Positions 1 through 5,863 of a stretch of 15,059 nucleotides of DNA are shown here, piece after piece. The notes under the pieces are model-generated. The model was not told the DNA's origin. It made no database searches and saw nothing but the letters and a program-made list of their open reading frames with translations. Within the stretch, counting starts at the first letter, position 1; each line of letters begins with the position of its first letter. The stretch comes from Bacteroidota bacterium (GTDB lineage: Bacteria; Bacteroidota; Bacteroidia; Bacteroidales; VadinHA17), in the NCBI GenBank assembly GCA_030631445.1, contig DAOVLD010000018.1, forward strand, positions 1 to 15,059. Direction: 5' to 3'. A program made the position numbers and the translations under genes.

Positions 1-699
1 AGGTTTCCGCATACTAACTGGGCAGGAAGATTGAAACAACGTGACAGGCAATTGGTGCAACAGGCGATCAGGTTAGCCGGGCTGGAAGGATTTGAACAGA
101 AATCTGTTTCCGAAATTTCGGATGGCGAGAGACAAAGAGCTATGATAGCAAGAACACTGGCACAGGAAACCGGGATTATGATCCTGGATGAACCAACTGC
201 TTTTCTCGATCTGCCGGGTAAATATGAGATTATCCAGATTCTGAACGACCTGGCTACCAACACAGGAAAAACTATTATCTTTTCAACACATGATTTGAAT
301 ATTGCAATGCACCGGGCTGATAAAATATGGCTTATGCTGCCACACGAAATTTTATCAGGTGCACCGGAGGACCTTGTACTAAATAACCGCTTTGCTGATA
401 TATTTAAAGACTCTGATTTGCAATTTGATTTGCATAAAGGTGATTTCCTGTTACCGGTGGATTATAAAGGGGAAATTGGATTATCTGGTAAGGGATTAGC
501 CGGGTTGTGGACAAAAAAAGCTCTTGAAAGGATTGGACTTAATGTTACAGTAGCAGGCAAGCAGGAATATATTGTAACTGTCAATGAGAAAGATGGTGTA
601 ATTCAATTGTGCTTGAAAACAAGTAATAAAAATTTTGATTTTTCTTCGATTTATCAGTTGTCTTTATTCTTGAAAAGTTTGTTTAGTAAAATCTCTTAA
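1..699 (+). CDS. ABC transporter ATP-binding protein, FecE/BtuD-like (5' truncated by window edge)
   Basis: Cytoplasmic ATPase subunit of an importer, most likely for iron-siderophore, haem or cobalamin. The frame is open from base 1 and begins RFPHTNWAGRL, a stretch typical of the region before the signature motif in Bacteroidota FecE-like ATPases, so the true start and the Walker A lie outside the window; the TTG at 31 is not the start. Counting from base 1, the signature is SDGERQR (residues 40-46, SDGE replacing SGGQ), Walker B is IMILDEP with D63 and E64, the D-loop FLD follows, and the H-loop histidine is H97 in STHD. About 100 residues after the ATPase core form a C-terminal extension with no motif I recognise; the protein ends with a hydrophobic helix-like stretch. 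The stop is only 8 bp from the stop of the convergent thioredoxin gene. The family is clear; the substrate is not, because the permease and binding protein are not in view. Confidence 0.9.
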   Translation, partial: RFPHTNWAGRLKQRDRQLVQQAIRLAGLEGFEQKSVSEISDGERQRAMIARTLAQETGIMILDEPTAFLDLPGKYEIIQILNDLATNTGKTIIFSTHDLNIAMHRADKIWLMLPHEILSGAPEDLVLNNRFADIFKDSDLQFDLHKGDFLLPVDYKGEIGLSGKGLAGLWTKKALERIGLNVTVAGKQEYIVTVNEKDGVIQLCLKTSNKNFDFSSIYQLSLFLKSLFSKIS

Positions 700-707
700 T
701 CCTAAAC

Positions 708-2117
708 CTAAAGTAAATTATCCAGCATTTTTCCAAGTGCTTCGACACTTATTCGTTTGGCAATTATTTTTTTATTCTCATCGAGCAGATAAACGGTGGG
801 TGTACTGTAAATATCATAGAATAACCTGAAATAGGTAGTGTGGTTTGGATCCCAGGCATTTATCCAGTCAAATTCTTTATCATTGATATAATCAAGCCAT
901 TCTTGTTTATTATCCTGGGTATAAACTGTAAATACTTCAAGACCTTTATCCTTATTTTTTTTGTAAATATCGTAAAGCATTGGTGTTGTTTTTTTACAAT
1001 GACCACAATCAGTTTCCCAGAAATATAATACAATATATTTAGCATTAATCTGGTGTAATGAAATCCATTCTCCTGTTTCGGTTTCCATTTTTAAATCCCT
1101 GGAAATATTACCGATAAGATTGGGTTTGAGCTTATATACCCTGTCGCGGATTTTTACCAGTGAAGTAGAATCAACCCAATCAGCTTCACCCGATAGATAA
1201 TAATCTTCAGCAACCCTTACAAATACTTCATCCATCCCCATGATATTAGATTTCAGGAAATTATTCAGCAGATAGATAACTACATATTGGAAAACTTTAT
1301 CATTTGCTCTGCACCTGTTAACTATTTTTGTTATTTCAGGTATTACCGAGTCGGGTTTTTGGATCAGGACATTGTTAAAATACCTGTCAATTTTTGCCTG
1401 AAGCACTGGTGTTCTGAGTAACCGTTGATCTGAAAAATCAATACTATCCAGGAAATGGTCCTTATTATAATTGTATCCAAGAACCCACCTCATCGAATCT
1501 TTGTTTGCAATATCATCGGGTATTTCGAAATCATGTGGTTCAGGAGGTCGCATAGCATTTATCAAACTACTTATTAGCATACCTTCATTTTCGCTGGTTA
1601 TCATATTCCAGTATTCTTTTACCTTCCTATCCAGCATTTTCATTTCTTCAGTGATTGCCTCAAGGGAATCAGGATTTTCTTTATTAAGTTTTCGCCTGTT
1701 TGCAAGAGACCCTGATCTCTTTTGCTGCTCAGCCATAAATTTCTGATATTCAATAAAAATACTATTCTGGGTTGATCCGTTGAACTTTAAAAATTTGAGT
1801 AAATCGGTTGTATCCGTTGAAATTGAAAATTCCTGATCCTTATCCACAATCAATTCGAAAAAGTTCATATTAGGTAAAGCTATCAGGTAAATACCGGCAT
1901 CAAGCTTTTTTTCATTTTCAAAAACTCCTTCTCCCTGTTTGTCAAGATAAAGAGTGTCCCGAACTAATTTTTTATCACCAAAATGGTATGCCAGGTAAAT
2001 ACTTGTGTCCCTTAAACCCTCTATTTTAACTTCTATCCGGTATCCCTGGGAGAAAACCGGTATTGATAGAATAAACGCAGATATTAACAGACTGAATAAG
2101 GTGGTGAATTTATTCAT
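708..2117 (-). CDS. Secreted thioredoxin-fold (TlpA/ResA-like) protein with DUF4369/DUF5106-type N-terminal region
   Basis: 469-residue thiol-disulfide protein predicted to act in the periplasm. Residues 1-23 are a signal peptide (MNKF, hydrophobic core, then VFSQ). Residues about 25-115 form a beta-rich region like DUF4369 (YRIEVKIEGLRDTSIYLAYH), followed by a charged helical middle region to about 330 that resembles DUF5106. The C-terminal thioredoxin domain (about 335-469) has the active site WETDCGHCKK, with cysteines at 371 and 374, and a cis-proline at 440 in STPTVYLLD. The CGHC pair is the one found in protein disulfide isomerases, which suggests oxidase or isomerase use more than pure reduction; this is inference. 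A TAnnTTTG promoter element lies 27 bp upstream of the start. Bacteroidota encode many such proteins and the client is unknown. No lipobox is seen, so it should be soluble in the periplasm. Confidence 0.88.
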   Translation of the reverse strand: MNKFTTLFSLLISAFILSIPVFSQGYRIEVKIEGLRDTSIYLAYHFGDKKLVRDTLYLDKQGEGVFENEKKLDAGIYLIALPNMNFFELIVDKDQEFSISTDTTDLLKFLKFNGSTQNSIFIEYQKFMAEQQKRSGSLANRRKLNKENPDSLEAITEEMKMLDRKVKEYWNMITSENEGMLISSLINAMRPPEPHDFEIPDDIANKDSMRWVLGYNYNKDHFLDSIDFSDQRLLRTPVLQAKIDRYFNNVLIQKPDSVIPEITKIVNRCRANDKVFQYVVIYLLNNFLKSNIMGMDEVFVRVAEDYYLSGEADWVDSTSLVKIRDRVYKLKPNLIGNISRDLKMETETGEWISLHQINAKYIVLYFWETDCGHCKKTTPMLYDIYKKNKDKGLEVFTVYTQDNKQEWLDYINDKEFDWINAWDPNHTTYFRLFYDIYSTPTVYLLDENKKIIAKRISVEALGKMLDNLL

Positions 2118-2144
2118 GAGAGTTTGTTATTTTAACATAAACCA

Positions 2145-2152
2145 CAAATTTA
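2145..2152 (-). promoter_or_regulatory. -7 promoter element (TAAATTTG) of the thioredoxin gene
   Basis: On the minus strand this octamer is an exact match to the Bacteroidota -7 consensus TAnnTTTG, 27 bp before the ATG at 2117. No good TTTG-like -33 box is seen at the usual spacing, so the assignment rests on the -7 element and its position. Confidence 0.55.
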
Positions 2153-2209
2153 ATGAAACATTGCAAGTAAAAAAGTGCGGAGTAAAGTTTAAAATGTGTT
2201 AACGAGTAG

Positions 2210-3121
2210 TTATTTGTAACCATGCCTGTAATAACAAAAGAGCCCCAACTTATAGACTGAAAATATCTTTAATGAACTTTTTCGGGAACGGAGCATAATC
2301 TCAATTCTCCTCTTGTTCTTTTTATATATCAGGGCAAGAACCCTTGTTATTCCAATTGTATGAAGTTTTTCAAAGACCCCAAGAAGTTTCACACTCCTTA
2401 TAAAAGCCTTTTTATCAGTAACCTTGTCATATAAAATACTCAGGTTTTGCACACCTTCACGGGTTTTGATAATGAATTCACGATTATTATCCAAACCATC
2501 GTGTATCAGCTGATTATCAATATGTAGTAAAGGTATACCTGCCTTCATCAACTGGTAACCCAGCAGTGTATCCTCATGCCCGTAATTTCTTAGTTCTTCA
2601 TTAAACCGCACCCGTTTAAGTACTTCCTTTTCAATTAAAAAATTAAAACCTGAAAAGGAAGCATAAGGTTTTCTGTTTCTCTTTTTAGCGCATTTCTGCT
2701 CCTTATAATAGCCATATTGCCATCGCAGGTACCTGTCAGGATCATTAGGCGGAACATCCCGGTAGGCAGTCCCCCCACACATAACAGGTGATATGTTCAT
2801 ATAATTTACCCATTTATCAAGATATTGTGATGCACTGGCAGGTATAAGTGCATCGGCATCAATGTAAAGAAGGTAATCACAGGATGCTATTTCAGCAAGA
2901 CGGTTGCGGATGGCTGCCCTGCCAATATTCTTTTCACTAACCAGTAATCTTACCTTTTTTAACCTGGCAAGCTTATGAAATGTAGACCTATATGACTTTT
3001 CACATCCATCATCCCCTATAATTATTTCATTATATATCTCTGAATCTTCAATAGCATTACTAAGGCAACTGACCATTGATGTCAGGTCAAAATTATACAC
3101 AGGAATTAAAATTGAAATCAT
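2210..3121 (-). CDS. Family 2 glycosyltransferase
   Basis: 303-residue GT-A fold glycosyltransferase that should transfer a sugar from a nucleotide-sugar donor to an envelope glycan or lipid acceptor at the cytoplasmic side. It opens with the family signature ISILIPVYN (3-10), followed by IIGDDG (34-39), the nucleotide-binding region with RNRLAEIA (72-79), and the metal-binding DXD-type motif YIDADAL with D88-A-D90. The later motif GHEDTLLGY (181-189) supplies the E183/D184 pair expected of the catalytic base region, and H207 in LIHDG is typical of GT2 enzymes with a GalNAc-transferase-like C-terminal half. No membrane helix is evident. The C-terminus is very basic (KKNKRRIEIMLRSRK), which could bind the membrane surface. 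It sits alone rather than in a polysaccharide cluster, with its own promoter element, so donor and acceptor cannot be deduced. Confidence 0.9.
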   Translation of the reverse strand: MISILIPVYNFDLTSMVSCLSNAIEDSEIYNEIIIGDDGCEKSYRSTFHKLARLKKVRLLVSEKNIGRAAIRNRLAEIASCDYLLYIDADALIPASASQYLDKWVNYMNISPVMCGGTAYRDVPPNDPDRYLRWQYGYYKEQKCAKKRNRKPYASFSGFNFLIEKEVLKRVRFNEELRNYGHEDTLLGYQLMKAGIPLLHIDNQLIHDGLDNNREFIIKTREGVQNLSILYDKVTDKKAFIRSVKLLGVFEKLHTIGITRVLALIYKKNKRRIEIMLRSRKSSLKIFSVYKLGLFCYYRHGYK

Positions 3122-3142
3122 ACCCCTAACCTTTTAATATCT

Positions 3143-3150
3143 CAAATATA
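3143..3150 (-). promoter_or_regulatory. -7 promoter element (TATATTTG) of the glycosyltransferase gene
   Basis: The minus-strand octamer matches TAnnTTTG exactly and lies 21 bp upstream of the ATG at 3121. A -33 box is not evident. Confidence 0.55.
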
Positions 3151-3225
3151 GAAAATTCTAAAATCAGTTTTGTTACTTCGGCTATGAATTTGATTGAGTT
3201 ACTTTTGTATTATTTATCAATAACC

Positions 3226-3242
3226 CCTCCGTAATTCGGAGG
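3226..3242. repeat. Perfect 6-bp hairpin CCTCCG / CGGAGG
   Basis: The arms CCTCCG (3226-3231) and CGGAGG (3237-3242) enclose the loop TAATT, with additional C and G runs outside (CCCC before, GGGG after, separated by an internal loop). There is no T-run on either side, so it does not look like an intrinsic terminator. It lies between the divergent glycosyltransferase and nuclease genes. The rest of 3122-3340 holds nothing I can assign apart from the promoter element at 3143. Confidence 0.4.
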
Positions 3243-3342
3243 ATCGGGGATATTGAATGAAACGATATGAAGGTTATTAGCTTTAATAATTTTGATCTAT
3301 TGACATTACTAAATTATATGGTTCTATTTTTATTTTAGTGGA

Positions 3343-3446
3343 AATGCTTAAATGATTAAATGCGTAAATGATTAAATGTGTGAATGATTAAATGCGTAAA
3401 TGTGTGAATACTATCATTTTATCATTCTATCATTAATACATTACAC
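3343..3446. repeat. 8-bp-phased array that inverts at its centre (AATGNNTR to CATTNNAT)
   Basis: Eight consecutive 8-bp units begin with AATG (AATGCTTA, AATGATTA, AATGCGTA, AATGATTA, AATGTGTG, AATGATTA, AATGCGTA, AATGTGTG; 3343-3406). One transition unit AATACTAT (3407-3414) is followed in the same phase by four units beginning with CATT (CATTTTAT, CATTCTAT, CATTAATA, CATTACAC; 3415-3446). AATG and CATT are reverse complements, so the array is roughly palindromic and could fold on itself. No reading frame runs through it. It is not a CRISPR array: the units are far too short and have no spacers. Confidence 0.85.
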
Positions 3447-3604
3447 CTTAAATAACCCTGTATTAATAAAAAAATTGTCTTAGCGAAGATATTATAAAGT
3501 GTATGGCTATACAATAATATTTATAGGTATCTTTATATAAAGTTAAGTGTCTAATCATGGTTTAAAAACTCATATTAAACATTGATCATACATGTGAATT
3601 TAAA

Positions 3605-3686
3605 CCACTTTCGGGGTTAAAAACCACCGAAAGGGTAATTGATACTAAAACTCCGCCAGTGGTCACAAACTCTGACGGTGGTTTTG
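3605..3686. promoter_or_regulatory. Cluster of stem-loops with competing long-range pairing upstream of the nuclease gene
   Basis: First hairpin: CTTTCGGGGTT (3608-3618) pairs with AACCACCGAAAG (3622-3633), 11 bp with one bulged A and loop AAA. Second hairpin: CCGCCAG (3653-3659) pairs with CTGACGG (3672-3678) with one mismatch. Competing with both, AAAACCACCG (3620-3629) is a perfect reverse complement of CGGTGGTTTT (3676-3685), so the local hairpins and the long stem cannot form together. A T-run follows the second stem on the plus strand, and T-rich stretches follow both stems on the minus strand, so it may act as a terminator in either direction. It is clearly more GC-rich than the surrounding sequence. 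Function is unknown. The interval 3447-3604 is AT-rich and holds nothing I can assign. Confidence 0.5.
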
Positions 3687-3727
3687 TTAAGGAAATATGA
3701 AAAAAAATGAAAACTCAAAGAAAAGAC

Positions 3728-3735
3728 TATATTTG
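3728..3735 (+). promoter_or_regulatory. -7 promoter element (TATATTTG) of the putative restriction endonuclease
   Basis: Exact TAnnTTTG match, only 13 bp before the ATG at 3749 and followed by a long A-run. If used, the mRNA leader would be about 5-8 nt, nearly leaderless, and the stem-loop cluster at 3605-3686 would lie upstream of the transcript and not in it. No -33 box is visible in the A-rich stretch at the expected distance. Confidence 0.5.
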
Positions 3736-3748
3736 AAAAAAAAAAAAC

Positions 3749-4636
3749 ATGATTCCATTAGATAAGGATTTACAAACAGTTAAACATGATTTAGAAGATT
3801 TTGGAAATATTACAAAGAGGATTTTACAGTATTTGCCAAATGTATTAAGCCATTTTGAAGAAAAAAATGACTATAGAATATATTCTTCTGAAATTGCAGG
3901 AACTGTAAAATATATAAGACCAATAAATAAAACCTTGTTTATTGAAACAGAAAATGGCTTTTCTGATAAGTTCGATGAACTGAAAATCATTTTTGGGAAA
4001 ATCAAATCAAAATCTCCAATTTCTGAAGACGAAAAGTCTGATATAGATAAGACTCTGTATACTATTCAGCAATCTATTGGTGCAGGGTTAGATTTATTAG
4101 TAAATCCGAACAGTGCAAGGAAACATGTTGGAAATCGTTTTGAAGAATTAATAAAAATAGTCTTCACAGAAATTGGGATATCTAATAAAAAAATTGTTCT
4201 TCAAATTCCTTATGAAACAGGTGAAGGCACTAAAATATATAAATGTGAAAATGATTTGGTTCTTTCTCCATATAAAAAAGTTAAATCTTCTTCAAAATCA
4301 ATAGATGAACATGAGATTGTTGTATCAGTTAAAACAACTTCAAAGGACAGAATGGGTAAAATGTTTATTGATAAAATTCTGTTAGAAAAATTTGTTAAGC
4401 ATCCGCAAAAGGTAATTGGAATTTTCTTGAATGATGTTCAAAGGAAAGAGAGTGATAATATCAGTTTTACATTGGTATCCGGATTGTTTATGGTTTACTC
4501 TAAATTTCTAACAAAATTAGAAGGTGTGTATTATCTTGATCCACCTCCTGTTATAAAAAAGAAACCATATTCGGATTATATGAAGCCTTTTTCAGAATTA
4601 ATTACAAAAGATTTATATAAGATTCTATCCTCTTAG
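3749..4636 (+). CDS. Putative type II restriction endonuclease (PD-(D/E)XK-like)
   Basis: 295-residue cytoplasmic protein with no name I recognise. It is called a nuclease from its position opposite a DNA methyltransferase and from residues fitting a PD-(D/E)XK core: GNRFEELI (128-135) with E132 and E133 on a helix, then END at 167-169 (D169 as the metal-binding aspartate) before a strand, then VVSVKTTSKDR (191-201) with K195 as the catalytic lysine. The position two residues before the lysine is S193 instead of E or D. Several type II enzymes show a comparable S/C-x-K-T-T/S-x-(R/K)-(D/E)-R block, so this may be a relocated or swapped acidic residue and not a defect. Residues 1-110 are helical and charged, possibly for dimerisation or DNA recognition. 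It is AT-rich and lysine-rich, even by the standard of its neighbours. Its 3' end overlaps the methyltransferase gene by 12 bp. Cleavage site unknown. Confidence 0.7.
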   Translation: MIPLDKDLQTVKHDLEDFGNITKRILQYLPNVLSHFEEKNDYRIYSSEIAGTVKYIRPINKTLFIETENGFSDKFDELKIIFGKIKSKSPISEDEKSDIDKTLYTIQQSIGAGLDLLVNPNSARKHVGNRFEELIKIVFTEIGISNKKIVLQIPYETGEGTKIYKCENDLVLSPYKKVKSSSKSIDEHEIVVSVKTTSKDRMGKMFIDKILLEKFVKHPQKVIGIFLNDVQRKESDNISFTLVSGLFMVYSKFLTKLEGVYYLDPPPVIKKKPYSDYMKPFSELITKDLYKILSS

Positions 4637-5710
4637 ATTTTTTCTCCTTTTTTGAGATTCATATTCATCTTTAGCACTGAAAATTCTTGATATATGTTCC
4701 TTGTCAGATAGTCTTTTTTGAATAATTTGACAATATTCAATTTGTAATTCTGTTCCAAGCCATTTTCTTTTATATGCTTCAGCAACAGCATAAGTCGTTC
4801 CTGAGCCTCCAAAAGGATCAAGAATAATGCTATCTTGATTTGATGACGCGAGTATTATTTTTCTGAGCAACTCAACCGGTTTTTGAGTTTGATGAGAATA
4901 TTTTTCCCAGGCACCATTTGATATTGTTGGTATTTCTAATACATCTTTAGGTTTTGCTCCATGTGGATTTGGCTCCCATATATAATCCTTTTTATTACCA
5001 TTTGAATATTGAGACGTTTCGGCTTGTGTCCTTTTCGGATATTTTAAAGTATGTTCATTATAGGGAATGCGAACTTCGTCTATGTTAAAAATAAAATCTT
5101 TAGATTTTCTAAAATGCAAAATACTTTCATGAGAACGCCCCCAACCATTACCCAAGTTGGCTTTATTTCGGTAGAACCAAATTAACCATTTGCAACCTTT
5201 AAATAAGTGAGATGCAGACCATTTTATGTCTGCTAAAATCTCTGAAAAGCCACAAATATATAATGAACCTGTTCGTTTTAAGACTCTATGAGCTTCGGAT
5301 ATCCATTCCATGCTCCAATCAACATATTCTTTTTGAGAAGAAAAAGTATCCCATTCTGCTTTTTTAATATTATAAGGTGGGTCAGCAAATATTAAATCAA
5401 TAGAATTTGTGTCTAATTGATTTAAATATTTGATTGCGTCGTAATTAAATAGTTTTCCAAATTCACTTGAAAAGTATGGCAAGATAGCCTCTTTTTCTAA
5501 GATCTGAGGGCGATGTGATATTTCTAATTGAAGTTCTTCAACTAAATTAATAATTTGTTCTTCGGAGTAAACTCTATAATTATTGATGGGATGCCGTGAA
5601 CTTCTAAATTTCCCGTTATTATCCCATCTTCTAAGTGTTTCAGGACTAATTCTTAAAATATCAGCAGCTTGACTTATGGTTAAGTACTTATCCATATCCT
5701 TAAACAACAT
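4625..5710 (-). CDS. Beta-class DNA amino-methyltransferase with N-terminal MerR-like HTH, probable type II modification enzyme
   Basis: 361-residue SAM-dependent methyltransferase predicted to protect host DNA against the convergent nuclease. Residues 9-55 form a MerR/excisionase-like winged HTH (YLTISQAADILRISPETLRR, then a wing with NNYRVYSEEQI). The catalytic motif IV is DPPY at 110-113. The SAM-binding motif I is DPFGGSGTT at 298-306, after motif IV, with QTQKPVELL (274-282) before it as motif X. This order defines the beta class, and DPPY (not SPPY) favours N6-adenine over N4-cytosine as product, though not decisively. The start may be either ATG 5710 or ATG 5695 (MDKYLTIS); homologues of this type usually begin close to the HTH. 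A TAnnTTTG element and a 10-bp-spaced direct repeat precede it. The HTH may help DNA binding or repress transcription, as the N-terminal HTH of M.SsoII does; which applies here is not shown. Confidence 0.88.
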   Translation of the reverse strand: MLFKDMDKYLTISQAADILRISPETLRRWDNNGKFRSSRHPINNYRVYSEEQIINLVEELQLEISHRPQILEKEAILPYFSSEFGKLFNYDAIKYLNQLDTNSIDLIFADPPYNIKKAEWDTFSSQKEYVDWSMEWISEAHRVLKRTGSLYICGFSEILADIKWSASHLFKGCKWLIWFYRNKANLGNGWGRSHESILHFRKSKDFIFNIDEVRIPYNEHTLKYPKRTQAETSQYSNGNKKDYIWEPNPHGAKPKDVLEIPTISNGAWEKYSHQTQKPVELLRKIILASSNQDSIILDPFGGSGTTYAVAEAYKRKWLGTELQIEYCQIIQKRLSDKEHISRIFSAKDEYESQKRRKNLRG

Positions 5711-5726
5711 TATACATGATTACACA
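5709..5726. promoter_or_regulatory. Direct repeat ATTATACA / ATTACACA at 10-bp spacing, candidate operator
   Basis: ATTATACA (5709-5716) and ATTACACA (5719-5726) match at 7 of 8 positions and their starts are 10 bp apart, about one helical turn. They lie between the methyltransferase -7 element and its upstream ATG, over the predicted transcription start. A protein bound here would block the methyltransferase promoter. The HTH at the N-terminus of the methyltransferase is the obvious candidate, but this is inference only. Confidence 0.3.
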
Positions 5727-5727
5727 A

Positions 5728-5735
5728 CAAATATA
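5728..5735 (-). promoter_or_regulatory. -7 promoter element (TATATTTG) of the methyltransferase gene
   Basis: Minus-strand exact match to TAnnTTTG, 17 bp upstream of ATG 5710 and 32 bp upstream of ATG 5695. The -33 region is A/T-rich with no clear TTTG. Confidence 0.5.
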
Positions 5736-5791
5736 AAAAAAATTAATAGTTTTGAAAAATTATTATGTAGTTTTTTCTTCCGCTTTTACGA

Positions 5792-5822
5792 TTCGGCCTT
5801 TCCAAACATATCATTATCTTTG
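5792..5822 (+). promoter_or_regulatory. Promoter of argS (-33 TTCG, -7 TATCTTTG)
   Basis: TATCTTTG at 5815-5822 matches TAnnTTTG exactly, and TTCG at 5792-5795, one base off TTTG, lies 19 bp before it, the usual Bacteroidota spacing. It is the most complete promoter in the window and would give a leader of roughly 35 nt before the ATG at 5864. Confidence 0.6.
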
Positions 5823-5863
5823 TCCTTTCAATTAACGCCTTTAAATTATAGTAAGAAGCCTGT

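Noticed and set aside
31..699. TTG at 31 as start codon of the ABC ATPase
   Set aside because: The frame is open to base 1 and the residues before it match the family; Walker A would be missing otherwise.
3343..3446. CRISPR array
   Set aside because: Units are 8 bp, contiguous, without spacers, and no cas gene is present.
3122..3748. tRNA or known small RNA in the long gap
   Set aside because: No cloverleaf, T-loop GTTCRA pattern or known RNA consensus was found by reading; a covariance search would be needed to be certain.
3122..5863. Restriction-modification module as a mobile element with terminal repeats or target duplication
   Set aside because: I compared the ends by eye and found no matching direct or inverted repeats, integrase or transposase; transfer is possible but not shown.
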